Positions 11,740 to 23,979 of a DNA stretch of 64,000 nt are shown here, in pieces. Below the pieces are notes generated by a model that ran no database searches, was not told the DNA's origin, and saw only the letters and a program-made list of their open reading frames with translations. Position numbers and translations under genes: made by a program. Each line of letters begins with the position of its first letter. Position 1 is the first letter of the stretch. This DNA comes from Siphonodentalium dalli (taxonomy: Eukaryota; Mollusca; Scaphopoda; Gadilida; Siphonodentaliidae), in the NCBI GenBank assembly GCA_032622095.1, contig CP136065.1:148615577-148679576 (forward strand), read 5' to 3'.

Positions 11740-12346
11740 GTGGATGATCTGGAAGGCAAGACTAATGTATCCGAAATGGAGACGAGAATCATCAAAGGTC
11801 GCTTCTCAATCACACCCAAATAGTGGATTCAGTCGGAGAGGGTCAGTGCCTGAAAAACAAAATCATCGAACACCAAATCGCCAAGGCAACCGACCTCAGC
11901 CAAACACAAGAGATAGAAGAAGAACACCCTCTCCAGAATACAATAAAACTCCTAATAGACAAAGGGGCAGACCTCAACCTAGCCCACGAGAAAGGGAAAG
12001 GTCACCTGGTGAAACATATACAAGAACTCCAAAAGGGAGGCGATCCAGTCCTGGAGGTAGGAAGGTTTCTCCTACTCCAAGTAGGAGAGATAAATCTCCC
12101 GACAGAAATTTCAGGAGTCCAAATCAGCCCAATAATAGAACACCAAGCAGGAGGCGATCCAGCCCTGGAGGTAGGGAGGTTTCTCCTACTCCAAGTAGGA
12201 GAGATAAAACTCCCGACAGAAATTACAGGAGTCCAAATCAGCCCAATAGAACACCAAACAGGAGTCCAAATCAGCCCAATAATAGAACACCAAACAGAAC
12301 TCCAAAACGCAATGCGAGAAGGAATGGCTTAGATGATGACTGGTGA
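11740..12346 (+). CDS. Terminal exon: Arg/Ser/Pro-rich C-terminal tail with 38-residue repeats
   Basis: Acceptor GATTTTGCAG ends at 11739 and the frame is open to TGA at 12344-12346. The sequence is rich in R, S, P, T and N with SP, TP and RS dipeptides (RRTPSPEY, RRRSSPGG, SPTPSRRDK), typical of proteins phosphorylated by proline-directed and SR kinases. Two 114-bp (38-residue) repeats start at about 12038 and 12152, each with SSPGG, VSPTPSRRDK, SPDRN or TPDRN, and RSPNQPN. The protein ends GLDDDW. The 5' part is ambiguous: frame 0 from 11740 reads VDDLEGKTNVSEMETRIIKG and stops at 11823, while the RS frame enters one base later. Repeat structure and amino-acid bias favour the RS frame downstream. 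Family not recognised. Confidence 0.65.
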
Positions 12347-12950
12347 GCACTTGTTAAAAGGGAAGGCCCGGTCTGAAAGTGTGAGATGAGTATAAAAACA
12401 TTTAAGCAGTATACACCATTGAGAAGCTTATTCAGCATACGTTCTATATGCTGCTATGTTGTTAAGCGAAAGGTTCATGTCACTTATATCTCAATATCTA
12501 AAATATACATGCATATAATATTTTTTCTTAGATTTTTTTTTTAATTTGACTGCAAAATTCTGGATATCGCCCTGACATAGATGGTTCTATTCCAGGAGAG
12601 TATTGCATCGATTTATGGATGCCCACAATGTCACTGACCATGTACCATTCATAATGACTGGCACTAACCTGGCAGTAAAATATATGTTTTAAAATAGACA
12701 AATGATTTAATTTTCATCTTACAGACAGTCACTGAGAAACCTGGGCAATTAGCCACAACATGGAGTACATTTTGAATAATATTCCCAATGGTGTACAATG
12801 CTCATTGTGGTCCAAAACCAGGCCTACCCCTTTAATTGGATTGTTCAATTTCTTTTTGTCTTTTACCTTATGCAAAAATAATCGACCCATCTTTGTATAT
12901 ATCAACACCCTCAGCCAGTATTTATAATAAACAAATGTTAATCCTGGACT
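12347..12950 (+). other. Probable 3' UTR with polyadenylation signal
   Basis: Non-coding AT-rich sequence follows the TGA of the terminal exon. The first canonical AATAAA downstream is at 12926-12931, so a transcript end at about 12,950 would give a 0.6-kb 3' UTR. No competing coding frame is visible. Confidence 0.4.
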
Positions 12951-13728
12951 ACTTAATACTTCCTAATGAGTAGTTACTTTATTCTATTAATTCAGTAGTT
13001 GGGAAGTTCAGTTGATAATTTCAGTAGAATTTCTATTGAACTTATTAGCTGAACATCGCTACAATTGAATCCTTAAACTATTTGTCTGCCTGTTGTCTGC
13101 TCATAGTACCTAAATATACCTACAAATTAACAATTTTATAACTTAATTGAAGAATCCATTCAGTGATCAAAGGGTTAATTGTTGTCAAGCACTGATTTAG
13201 TTAATATATCACAAGACACAATGGTACTGTTACAATAGTATGAAGAGAGACTCTCAACCTGTTCTACAAATGGCCGAAAATGACAGAGACATGTTTAATC
13301 ATTTTGGAGCAACTAGCAGAACAATAGTTTTCCACGTTTGAATCAGGCTGGAGATTGGGGGCCCATGACAGGCTGAAGTAACTTCTTCAGTATGGTGCTG
13401 TACGTCACGTTCATAGTGCTAATTATTATCCAAAGATATATCATACATTTGTACGTTAATCAATTTCAAAACTTGTGTCAACTATATTGGCAGAAATATG
13501 GCATTAATTTGATTTGGAAGTTTAACTATGCATCAGTGTAAAATTTTGATTCATTCAATCTGTCTGAAAAATATGAGTGGGCACATTTGATCAGAAGTTT
13601 CCATCATTTATGATCATGGATAGTAGCAGAGACATCGGAAATTAATCTAGACTGTAAAGGCTATTGGAGTAAACTTTGTAATGTGGGTCGCTTCAAATTA
13701 ACTTCTGACTACAAACAAAATTATTATG
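12951..13728. other. Intergenic sequence with a dispersed-repeat fragment
   Basis: The stretch 12965-13185 resembles 3790-4050 (shared CTATTGAACTTATTAGCTGAACA-type block, then GTGATCAAAGGGTTAAT). No gene is visible. Confidence 0.45.
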
Positions 13729-13736
13729 GCCTACAT

Positions 13737-14186
13737 CAAGCCTACAAATAGTGTGTCTGTCATTTGCAGAATGAGGTTCCCAGAGGGTGAAGTTAGTGAC
13801 GCTATCCCACACTGTGGGCTAATGTCACCAAATTCACCCTCTGGGAACCTCATTTGCTTAGGCCTCAACTGCTATGGGAGACCTAGTATCAGATTGAAGA
13901 TCCCCAGTTGGCTTTGGTGATGTTCAGTTGTTCACCCATTAGTCACCTCGATTATGCATTTAATCTTCTGCAAATTAGGGGATAAAGAAACTTCCCAGAA
14001 GGGAAAAAGTAACTAAAAACAATGTTAATTTAAGACTATAGATAGTTTCCAGAAGACGAGGCCTAAGCAGAATGAGGTCTCCAGAGGGTGATTTTCATGA
14101 TGCTAGCCCGCCTTGCAGGATTGCATTTATAAATTCACCCTTTGGGGACCTCATTCTGCAAATATCAGACACTATATTCAGGCTTG
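13737..14186 (+). mobile_element. Palindromic hAT-like MITE, long form (450 bp)
   Basis: The ends are CAAGCCTACAAATAGTGTGT and its complement ending ATTCAGGCTTG. The perfect 8-bp duplication GCCTACAT is at 13729-13736 and 14187-14194. Two hairpins (about 13,765-13,860 and 14,065-14,160) flank a centre containing GGCCTCAACTGCTATGGGAG and AGAAGACGAGGCC. Confidence 0.88.
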
Positions 14187-14194
14187 GCCTACAT

Positions 14195-14788
14195 GGTCAG
14201 CACATTTACACAGTGATTCAAACAAATGTGAAACCCGAGGTATGACGTAATTCAGCGATAATCAACTTCATGTTTTGATGCGGACAACGCTAATGTCTCA
14301 AAAAACATGACACACGCAATGCATTCATTGCTCACGAAAAAGGTCTTGACTCCAGATGAAAGAAAACTAATTGACCTCTGTTATGGTTATAGAGTGACTC
14401 TAATCAGAATAGACCCTATGCTGAAGCTGACTTCTCTCCAAACTGAAATTTATGCTGAATTTGAAACTGAGATTTTTGCTCTGTCTCTATTGGTACTTTA
14501 AATAAGATTAGCTCATTATTACTAAATATTATGTTACATATACACATATATTAATGTATGCAGCGTGTTCATCATTGAAACTCCATGTGTAATATGTATT
14601 CTGAAAAGCACTATCTTCAGTATCATTTGTGTCATCTTTTCATTTTATTTGAAAAAAATGAAGCTCAAGTCATTTAGCTCTTGATGCCAGGACCGTCCAG
14701 ACTGAACCCAATATAGGAAAGTAAAAAATACAGGGTCAATTATTCTAAATGTAGTTCACTGTTACAACTACAATTTTTTAATTTTTTT
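14195..14788. other. Intergenic, nothing recognised
   Basis: AT-rich sequence without splice-bounded coding potential or recognisable TIRs. The open frame at 14307-14501 shows no family features. Confidence 0.4.
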
Positions 14789-14792
14789 TTAA

Positions 14793-15189
14793 CCCTTTCA
14801 GTGCCAGGGGTCGATCTCATCGGCCCTAATTTACAGTCTGTAAAATCGGCCCTAAAAAAAAAAAAAATTAAAAACAAACTGGATAAAACCTCAGGGGCTT
14901 GTTATAACTCAAAACTATCACCAAGTATTCATAGTAATAATTTTGATGCCCATGAAAAACATAAGATTCCCTGGCACTAAACCTACAAAATAAGTCTGTT
15001 AAAGAATATAAGAAAACATTATTAAAATTGTAAAAATTGTAAAAAATAATAACAAATAATGAAAATTTGTTAGGCCAATGCATTCTCTTATATATGCGAG
15101 GCGATCTATGGTCAACTCGCATATATAAGAGAATGCATTGGCACAGGGTATATGGGTTGATACAAAAATCGGACTTGGCACTGAAAGGG
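14793..15189. mobile_element. piggyBac-like palindromic MITE, 397 bp
   Basis: TTAA flanks both sides (14789-14792, 15190-15193). Ends CCCTTTCAGTGCCA and TGGCACTGAAAGGG form the TIR. One 67-bp palindrome (about 15073-15141, CCAATGCATTCTCTTATATA and complement) is retained; the other side is replaced by AT-rich sequence. Confidence 0.82.
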
Positions 15190-15193
15190 TTAA

Positions 15194-17660
15194 GGCCATT
15201 GTTAAATTAAATTTATTTTTAGCATCATACTTGAACCTTGAGAATCACATGCAAATTAAACAACAGCCACACCAGAATACCCCTCAATAAAACACACTCA
15301 AACTACATTGATTTCTTATATTTATATAGCTTTTTCCTTATTAATTCTATAAACTCAGCTGAATTATTTTTCTGAAATTGTCAGCAGTTTGTATTTTATA
15401 CCTGGCAGCATTGTAAGTTAGCCCAATATTCTACCTGTGAATTATCGATCGATTAGTCTATGTCCACACACTGAAAAAGACTCATAGTTATCCATCTGTC
15501 GTTTTTAGTCATCTTGGTCAACAATATGTGACATCTGTTCATGTTATGATGTGTTTTATTGGAATATAAAACGAATGACCCAATTGCAAGTTCACCAATC
15601 ACCGATCAGGATTTAGTGGAACACACACAGGGTATGTAACTATTTGGAGATACGGCTGCTAAGTTAAGAAATGTTCATTGAGAACAAGGACAATGTTGAG
15701 GTCAAGGGCAAGAAGGAATTATTCTGTTTTGGATGCAGGTTCAGATTCAATCTGTTTTAGAAAATAATAATAATTTGTCACTCCATGAAGTTATTCATCA
15801 ACCATATTATTTCTCTACTTGTGTTGTAAGACATCCATCTCATTATTGTCATGCACTAACGAGAATATGCACTTACACAATCAAAATCTTATATGTGTTC
15901 ATTTTGCTTCATCAAGATCTTCATCTTCAAAGATTTATTTAATAATTTATTCACTATATGTTCCTCTATTCTGAGTTAGCGGCACAGATTTTCTCAATGA
16001 CAAATTTTATCAAACAAATAATGGGGGTGGTGGGGAAAAAAATAATATGTCTATGTCTTTACAGTTATTTATTCTCAAACTGTTATACAAGCAGATAATG
16101 TTATCAGCAAACATTAATAGCACATGGTACCTTAAAGGCCCACTTTATTTTAGATCCCCAGATCACAGTATATGCAACATATTCCATATATTATACCATT
16201 TGAATGAGGAAACTCAAAACATTGTATTATCAACTGGTCGAATAAACTGTGAACATGTTGTTTTTGTCAAGGTACCGATGTTTTGATCTGTGCATAGTTT
16301 TGATCTGGTTTGTTCTGCCAGTCTAATATTCTCAATGGAAGATGAATAACTCGATTTCTTAGTTGTGAATTATGATGCATTCTGGGTAAATAAAGGGAGA
16401 AGTCTTGTGGTGAATCTGAGAATCTCTATCACTCGGTGGACTCCTAGGCTACAGCTGTTCAATATTCTGGTGGAATTTATATATTTTTGGTTCCTCTTCC
16501 AAATGGTGTATAATATGGAATATGTTGTATATAATTTGATCTGGGCATTCGAAAACTAAGTGGGCCTCTAACACATTGGGGAATCTAATGAAATCGTAGG
16601 GTTGTGCATAGAATTTTCATGTGAATACAGACATGAACCTGTTGTTCACCTAATAAGACATAGCTATTGATTGCAAGAACATACCTATCACCTGACACTG
16701 CAAAATTAATCAGACAATTGTAGTGTAAATAATACTCACATCTAATGTTTTGTTTCATTAGAATTGCTACCTAATTTGTTGGTCATCATTGCACTTTTTC
16801 CTACAGTTCCAATGTTCATTCTGCAGTAAATAAATTTGTTTTGGCCTAGACATAACTTCATATTATTACATCACAATTTTTATATGTCAGATCATTGTAA
16901 ATATTCAGATGTAAACATGACATTCCCATATCATTTTGAATGTTTCAAATCTGATTTGATGTTGCCCTCATACTGGCTCTGAGGTTTTATATCCACTCAG
17001 GCACTAATATAACTGCATACCATATAATCTATGTCCTACATGTCCTTCAACATGTTGTTGGTGTGAAATTTCCAACTAATGTTGTGTCAGGTATGAAATT
17101 TCCAACTGTTGAACATTTTGACCAAAGTTGGGGGGTGGGGGGGGGTGAGACACACCCCCAACCCCCCAACCCCTGTCGCCACGTCTGACCACAGTGTGGT
17201 TTATAAAGACATGAATTGTTAATTTGGAGATGTGTGAAGACAAGAAATAATACTACCTGATGTTCTGAACGTCTTTACTATTCTATTGACCTTGTGGTTT
17301 TGTGCACATTTGTGGCTTTGATACACTCATGTGGATTGCAAATGACAGTATCGGGTAATATTTGAGGTATATATTTTTTTGGCATCAAAACAGATTCGGG
17401 AACTTTTTAAGAATCCATGACTTAATGTTATAAAACATTGCTGGGATCTCATTTGTGTCATATTTATATATTTTTACCAATATTTATCACTTGACATTCC
17501 ATCCACAATTTCCATCCTAACTTATTCCGTCCAGGATATTCTCTTATTGTGATGTCTCTGTTATTTATATATATTAAATTATTTAGTTTATGTTCTTCTG
17601 CAAGCTATAAATATTTATTAATAAGCTTGAACTGTAAAATGAACCAACATTATCTTACTC
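15194..17660. other. Intergenic, no gene recognised; G/C-run cluster near 17.14 kb
   Basis: AT-rich with short open frames that lack splice context or domains. At 17,131-17,176 runs of G (GGGGGGTGGGGGGGGG) are followed by C runs, able to form a G-quadruplex or a hairpin. Nearby TTTCCAACT motifs recur around 24.36-24.58 kb, suggesting a shared dispersed repeat. Confidence 0.4.
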
Positions 17661-17662
17661 TA

Positions 17663-17844
17663 CAGTAATGCCCTTAATAATCAACTCCTTAATCACAGCA
17701 GAATTATGGGTAATTTTTCAGGATTTAATCGGAAATATGGCTTGTTGCCATTCATCGGGTCGCTTGCCATATTTCAGACTAAATCCCGAAAATTTATCCA
17801 TAATTATGCTGTGGTTATGGAATCGATTATTTAGGGCATTACTG
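17663..17844. mobile_element. Tc1/mariner-like foldback MITE, 182 bp
   Basis: TA-flanked; begins CAGTAATGCCCTTAATAATC and ends GGGCATTACTG. The arms share the GCAGAATTATGGGTAA and GGAAATATGGC blocks of the family. Confidence 0.83.
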
Positions 17845-18711
17845 TACCTTTGTTGTTAAGTTTTATATGAACATGAAATGTCACTTTAATCTTTTCTATA
17901 CCAAATGCTAATAGTTCCCTCCAAATGAATAATGGAATATTCCAATAATTACTGTTATAACTAGGTGGCAGAATCCATTTAGTATAGAAAGGGGTTAAAT
18001 TTGAAAGCAGCATGGGTTTTCAAGTTCATACCCATCTTTCAAGTTTACAGTTATTGTTTTCAAGCTGGATGTTTCATCTTGTGCTGCCATAGAAGAAGTT
18101 TTTTTCTGCCAGCCAGTGATGTCAGTAGTGATAGAGACATACTGGCAAAACCATTCTTCTCCTAAAACACAATTTACAACTTTATATTATACATTACTTG
18201 TAGTCTCACTATTTTGAAAAAAAATGTGAATGATACTGGGACATATACAGGTAGGAAGTTATCATATTTGTGTTCAAGAAATTTGCTGAAAGTTAATGAA
18301 GTCTTATAATGATGATGATTCTACTGTTAATGTAAGCTACCCCACACTCAATGATTTAAAACATGTACGCCTTTGATAATGACATGATGGCATTATCATA
18401 GGAATTAAATAAAAACAGAGACTTTTTCCCCTCAGATTTTGGTTTCTCTCACTATCAAAATATACAATGCTCATAGCAGAATTCTCTCTCATATTTTACC
18501 GTGGAAGATGACATGATTAATCCTGATTATCTCAAATCATATCTGCGTGTTAATAATATTCTGTCATCTATAGAAATGTGTGTGGTGCACTATGAAAAGA
18601 ATTATATACATTTCAATATATTGTGCTCTAGCACCTGGATCATATATACAAGGAACTGGAAAGAACACAAGAACCCTGGACACTGTTTACAAGAAATCTG
18701 ATTTATATTAA

Positions 18712-18986
18712 AGGTACTCAATCCGATTAGACGCTCCTAAATTACTATTTCTTTGGCGGTAAAAATATTTGATTCGAGTCGAGGAATCCACCCTTCAAAG
18801 CTCAGAGTGATCAGATATCGATTTTTGAAATTTGTTAATTTTTGGAGATGTGGTCCACTTCCACATGCTCAAATGGACAAATTGCAGACAAATTGCGGGT
18901 GTAAGATGGATAATTCTAAAATCAAGTGGTTATTATTGTTAATAATAACCACTGATCACATGGGTGCTTAATCGGATTGAGTACCT
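18712..18986. mobile_element. TTAA-flanked TIR element with GGTACTCAATCCGA ends, 275 bp
   Basis: TTAA at 18708-18711 and 18987-18990. Ends AGGTACTCAATCCGATTAG and CTTAATCGGATTGAGTACCT are inverted repeats. A perfect internal hairpin (AGTGGTTATTA/TAATAACCACT) lies at about 18926-18955. Related, longer and more decayed copies lie at about 27830-28428 and 60899-61258. Confidence 0.82.
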
Positions 18987-18990
18987 TTAA

Positions 18991-19165
18991 CATTTGATCC
19001 GGGGTTCTTGTTGACATTGTCCAGGCTTCTTTGGGGGGCCACTCTTCCAGTATGTATAGGAGAGACATGATGTCCTTCACCTCTGGTTTTGCTGGCTGGT
19101 GGAGATGAAGTAAGTCTTTGTTGCTCTTCCAGATAGCGAATCAGACATTTCATCACCATATATTT
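18991..19165 (-). pseudogene. Coding-like fragment of unknown origin between repeats
   Basis: Read on the - strand this gives RYLEEQQRLTSSPPASKTRG followed by EGHHVSPIHTGRVAPQRSLD. The composition looks like protein rather than translated AT-rich intron. It abuts the TTAA element (18712-18986) on one side and GGACATTTCCCCACCC repeats on the other. No clear splice sites frame it. It may be an exon or a transposon-gene remnant cut by insertions; I do not recognise the family. Confidence 0.25.
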
Positions 19166-19169
19166 CCCC

Positions 19170-19275
19170 ACCCACTCTAAATTAAGACAAAACGGACATT
19201 TCCCCACCCGGACATTTACCCACATTCTAAATATCAGAGCCGGACATTTCCCCCACTGGAAGTTTACCCACCTTC
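19170..19275. repeat. GGACATTTCCCCACC dispersed repeat
   Basis: Three variants of CGGACATTTCCCCACC follow each other here, and the complement (GTCCGGGTGAGGAAATGTCC) recurs at 20366-20440. Probably fragments of one repeat family. Confidence 0.45.
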
Positions 19276-19289
19276 TTGATTGACTACTA

Positions 19290-19373
19290 CAGTAATGCCC
19301 TAAGTAATCGACTTCTGAAAAGTTACCCATAATTCTGCTGTGGTTAAGGAGTCGATTACTTAGGGCATTACTG
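19290..19373. mobile_element. Tc1/mariner-like foldback MITE, shortest form (84 bp)
   Basis: TA-flanked; CAGTAATGCCCTAAGTAATC to CTTAGGGCATTACTG. Only the terminal part of each arm remains, with one ACCCATAATTCTGCTGTGG block. Confidence 0.85.
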
Positions 19374-19782
19374 TATATGAACCTGATCCTTATGATATTA
19401 TACACTACCACAGGAAATCTGTTTAAAAACTTAGGCCTGGCAGCACTAACCAGATCTGATCTGTCTAGCTTGAGATCCGATCTCCGTCTGCTGGCATCGC
19501 TAACATTGTTAACAAAATGAACTACAACTCTATATATAACATACTTTCAACTAAATAATGGATTTGTCTGATCTGTCCATGTGAAGCTAGAGAAAATTCT
19601 GAGCATTACTTATTATATTGTCATTTATACAGTGCCATTTGATCTGAAACCCTAGGTGATACCTCAAATCATAACTATTGAGAGGCAGTGACCAATTATC
19701 GGCAGCGAAAATTCTGATATAATGTTACAACACAAAAGTTTATAGCAAAATCAAGACGTTTCACTAATACATAGTGCCTTAA

Positions 19783-19971
19783 CCTTTTCATGATGGGAGC
19801 TGCGATGTGCAGCATTAATGATCCTGTCTTCAATAGGGAGCCTCGAAATATATATATATTAGAGAATGCACTTGCTTACAAGACCAAGGTAAATATAGTT
19901 AGGCCAATGCATTAGCACAGGGTTTTTTAGTTTTTTTTGCAAAATTTTAGGCAGCTCCAGTCATGGAAGGG
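19783..19971. mobile_element. piggyBac-like MITE, 189 bp
   Basis: TTAA at 19779-19782 and 19972-19975. Ends CCTTTTCATGATGGGAGCT and AGCTCCAGTCATGGAAGGG. The internal AGAGAATGCACTTGCTTACA block matches the composite at 7020-9144. Confidence 0.75.
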
Positions 19972-20604
19972 TTAATAATAATAAAAAAAACACCAACAAA
20001 ATACATTTGATTTTTTGCACAAACATTTACAAGCGAAACACTCTTATCCATAGTTTTGCATATTAGGTATAGATTTACAAATAACAATTCTATATGAAAT
20101 CCAGGATCACTCATGAGAATTCATACTTTGATGATTGTCAAAACATTTTTTCAACTGCGCTGTTATATCTCTATAAATCTAGTTGAAGCCCCCTTTGATG
20201 TTCGTCAAAACAGTGTATAAGCTGAGTTGACATTGCTTGGCTTCGCCTGGGATTAATATAACACATTATTAGTCCCAGGCTTCGCTGACCTATCAAAACA
20301 TTCCTTGATGTTCCCATTGAAGGGTATGGGTTCCAAACAAACTTCTCAAATTTTGCTTATTATGGGTGGGTAAATGTCCGGGTGAGGAAATGTCCACTCG
20401 TGATGGTGGGCGGAATGTCCTGTGGGGAAATGTCTGGATACCCCAGATAGAATAATCACCAAAATATATAAGATTATCCCACCCAATCCAAAAAAATTTG
20501 CACTGTCTCAAAAATCAAATTTGCTTATAAGATTGTTGTGTGCAAACAAATCAAAACATCACTGGAAATGTATTGTTTCATTCATTTCTTACCCTATTTA
20601 ACCA

Positions 20605-21022
20605 CACCCCTGGTTAAGTGGTCCTGTTAATTTTCTATGATGTTGGTGGATCCTGCTGAATTCCTATTATGCTGCTGGGACAAAATGATGCTGTTATGAA
20701 AAATGACTATTACATTGGCTAAAATTGGCATCTTCCAGGCCTTAATAATATGAAGGTATTGAGGAAAAGTCACTACATGTATTAAGACATTAAAAAATTT
20801 ATATTGTTAAATATTTTAATTTTGGCTGTGTTGGTTGTTTGTTGCAAACTGACCATAATGAAAATGGTTATTCCTGTAGTTTTGCAAACACCAGCGCAGC
20901 CATTGTTGATATATTAAAAAATATACAGGTTCTTGAATGTTTCATACAGACAGCATCATAGGAATTCAGCACAACCCATCAGCATCATAGAAAACTAGCA
21001 GGACCACTTAACCAGGGAGGTG
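20605..21022. mobile_element. TIR element with CCCCTGGTTAAG ends, 418 bp
   Basis: Second copy of the 6033-6543 family: ends CACCCCTGGTTAAGTGGTCC and GGACCACTTAACCAGGGAGG. Possible 5-bp duplication with one mismatch (AACCA/CACCA). Internal GATGCTG/CAGCATC inverted blocks are retained. Confidence 0.75.
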
Positions 21023-21360
21023 CACCAGATGGAACTGAGATACAATGAGATATATGCACCACCTGAGAAATTATCTACAACAGTGAACACATATTTGTCA
21101 AATGTGTTACCAATATTATACAGCAGTTGCTGTGGCCAGCATCAATAAGAAATATAAGTACTAAAATTTATGCGGCATTTAATCAGAAATCAATTATGTT
21201 AAGTGCAACCCAAAGAGATGGTTGGGCAAACCGTGAGATTGCTTTGACATGAGTGTGAAATGTCACTTCAGAGCTGTTGGAGTAAAGTAATTCACATTAA
21301 ATTATACAGTTCAAATTGAGGAATGTTGTTATCTGGAATTGCTATCATATATACTACCAA

Positions 21361-21796
21361 CAATCCTGTAAATAGTGTGTCTGTCATTTGCGGAATGAGG
21401 TTCCCATAGGGTGAATTTAGTGATGCTATCCTGCACTGCAGGCTAGCATCACCATATTCACCCTCTGGGAACCTCATTCTGCTTAGGCCTCAACTGCTAT
21501 GGGAGACCTAGTATTAGATTGAAGTTCCTCAGTTGAAGCTGCTGATGTTCACCTCGATTATGCATTTTATCTTCTGCAAATTTTGATATATATAGAAACT
21601 TCCCGGAAGGGAAAAAGTAACTAAAAACAATCTTATATTGAGACTATAGATACTTCCCAGAAGATGAGGCCTAAGCAAAATGAGGTCCCCAGAGGGTAAA
21701 TTTGGTGATGCTAGCCCACTGTGCAGGGTAGCATCACTAAATTCACCATCTGGGGACCTCATTCTGCAAATGAGAGATGCGCTATTTGCAGGCTTG
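21361..21796 (+). mobile_element. Palindromic hAT-like MITE, long form (436 bp)
   Basis: Ends CAATCCTGTAAATAGTGTGT and its complement ending TTTGCAGGCTTG. The 8-bp duplication is imperfect (ACTACCAA at 21353-21360, CTTACCAA at 21797-21804). Same orientation and centre as the copy at 13737. Confidence 0.82.
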
Positions 21797-22195
21797 CTTA
21801 CCAAGGATGCAGACACAGACTAAATGCAAATTTATGGAGATATGCTAATTGTTAGAGATGACCTAATTGATGTGGCATTACTAATTCAATTATTTACATA
21901 CACGTTTTTCATATTGTTCTTCATATTTTTGCATTTTAACTTTATGCACCGATGTAAGCTGACACTGTGATAAATGTTGCTACAGATATCCTATTTATTG
22001 TTATGAATAAACAAAATGTAACTGAAAATTAGATGGTCATTATTCAATGATGCCCAATATTCCAATGTTTACCCTTTCCTTACCGAATAGCTTCTCCCAT
22101 TCATTTATAAAAGTAGACATTGTTCTGGTCAATTGTTCATCTCGAAGGGTGCTGTATGATACATATGCGAAAAATTTGAGTTTTCATTCATTCAT

Positions 22196-22500
22196 TTTTA
22201 TACGCCCAAGTTTTAAAAATGGGCTGTATTATGTTATTGGTCGGCCATCTGTTAGTCCATTCATCCATTCACTTTTTTTCAATCCCGGATGATAACTTTA
22301 GTAAGTTTGAACTGAATGGAATGAAATTTGGTATGTGGGTTTACTTGCACAATATACGATGTCACATGACCAGTATCTAGAACGAGTTCGCAAACCAGGT
22401 CCGGCCAGATATTTTCAGCAGTGTTATTGGACTTGGTGCAAATGGACGACATCACATGGCTAATTTCCACAAATGTCAGTACCTAAAATGGGTTCGCAAC
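22196..22500. repeat. Dispersed repeat with TTTATACGCC start
   Basis: TTTTTATACGCC, ATAACTTTAGTAAGT, ACTGAATGGAAT and GGTATGTGGGTTTACT occur in the same order at 60399-60545. The layout resembles a common class of invertebrate dispersed repeats; family not assigned. Confidence 0.45.
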
Positions 22501-23724
22501 CCACCTCTTATTTAGCACATACTGAGAACACAAACATTATTGAGAATGCACTTCACCAACTGCACAATTCGGCAGGGGATACCGTCGTCTGTGACTGCTT
22601 GTTATGTCTGCTCTGATCTTTCCCCAACACTCCTTACACTCCTGTGGTTCTACTCACCAACCGAGTCATAATGTACCAATTTATGTCTGCTCTGATCATT
22701 CCCCAACACTATTGCTCAATGTCTCAGTTGCATCAGAGAGAAATTTCAAACCATTAGTCTGGTCATGGAATACAAATTGTGGCCTTAACCTGGAAGAAAT
22801 TGGCAGAAAGGTGATTTTGGTGTCAAAAAGTATGGATTATTTTGTGGAACAACATCAACAAGATCTGCTAAAATCCACTATGGTAAAGTTTATTATCCAA
22901 CAAGGTATATCCAACATGTTTGCTAATATTACTCATTCTTCGCAAATGCAGAATGATGTTATGTGATAGTTTGTGCTATTGAAATCGCGCATTTATGTAT
23001 GTCCACTTGTATGACACAAATCAGACAGTGAATGTATAGATATTAGATATGGACAACAAAAATAACAATTGGGGTCCAGAGATGGTTAACAAAAAAATTA
23101 ATAAACCTGTCACATGCCCCCACCCCCAAATCCCCCCCCCCTGATTGACGCCAGTTTGAACTTAACCTGTAAAGCCTATTAGAAAAAACAATTGAGGAAA
23201 GCCATAGCTAAAATCGCTCATTATTTTTGTTTTATGTTATTGATTAAATCACTTCTCAAGGCAAGTATATGTCTATTATTCGCTTGGATTGTAATTCAAA
23301 TTGTTTCAAATATATTGGAAATGGAGTCAGGGTTCCAAACATCTAATTGAAACAAATTAGATATCTATTTTATGAAATATCATTTTACATCACTATTTTA
23401 TTCACTCCATCCCAGGTAATTAAAATGCCAGATGACCAATAAATATAAGTAGAGTAAGCTTAATACACCAGATCCCTGACAAAATATATTAAATATGAAT
23501 ATTTGAATATGTATTAAGGCATTTTTTACTACTGAGCATATACTTACTAATTTGGGTAAATATATGGGGCCTTTAGTCACAAAATGTTATTTTTATACAC
23601 TCTAGTCTACATAAACATTGATATTTTGAGACATTCATCAATGCATCTATTCAATTACAGAAAGCTCCATATTGGAACATAGTAACATATCACAATACAT
23701 TCTATTTGAAGATTATGAAACATA
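22501..23724. other. Intergenic, no supported gene
   Basis: A 120-codon open frame (22604-22966) has no recognisable domain and contains a local duplication (TATGTCTGCTCTGATCNTTC twice near 22603 and 22682), so I do not call a gene. A poly-C run lies near 23,133-23,142. Confidence 0.4.
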
Positions 23725-23979
23725 CAAGCCTTGAAATAGGGTGTCTGTCATTTGCAGAATGAGGTCCCCAGAGGGTGAATTTAGTGATGCTACCCCGCAT
23801 AGCGGGCTAGCATCACCAAATTCACCCTCTGGGGACCTCATTCTGCTTACACCTCAGCAGAATGAGGTGCCCAGAGGGTGAATTTGGTGATGCTAGCCCG
23901 CTATGCGGGGGTAGCATCACTAAATTCACCCGCTGGGGACCTCATTCTGCAAATGACAGACACCCTATTTCAAGGCTTG
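23725..23979. mobile_element. Palindromic hAT-like MITE, double-hairpin form (255 bp)
   Basis: Perfect 8-bp duplication GAAACATA at 23717-23724 and 23980-23987. Two hairpins, each with CCCGCATAGCGGG-type loops, are separated only by ACACCTCAGCAGAATGAGG. The ends CAAGCCTTGAAATAGGG match the copies at 3561 and 59779. Confidence 0.88.

Noticed and set aside
11823-12332. 169-codon frame overlapping the Arg/Ser-rich terminal exon
   Set aside because: It is the other-frame shadow of the 114-bp repeats; the RS frame has the compositional signature of a real protein tail.
18968-19411. 147-codon - strand frame as a complete gene
   Set aside because: It runs through a TTAA element end, GGACATTTCC repeats and a mariner-like MITE. 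Only 18991-19165 looks protein-like.
22604-22966. 120-codon + strand frame as a gene
   Set aside because: Contains a local DNA duplication, no domain, no splice context and ordinary AT-rich composition.
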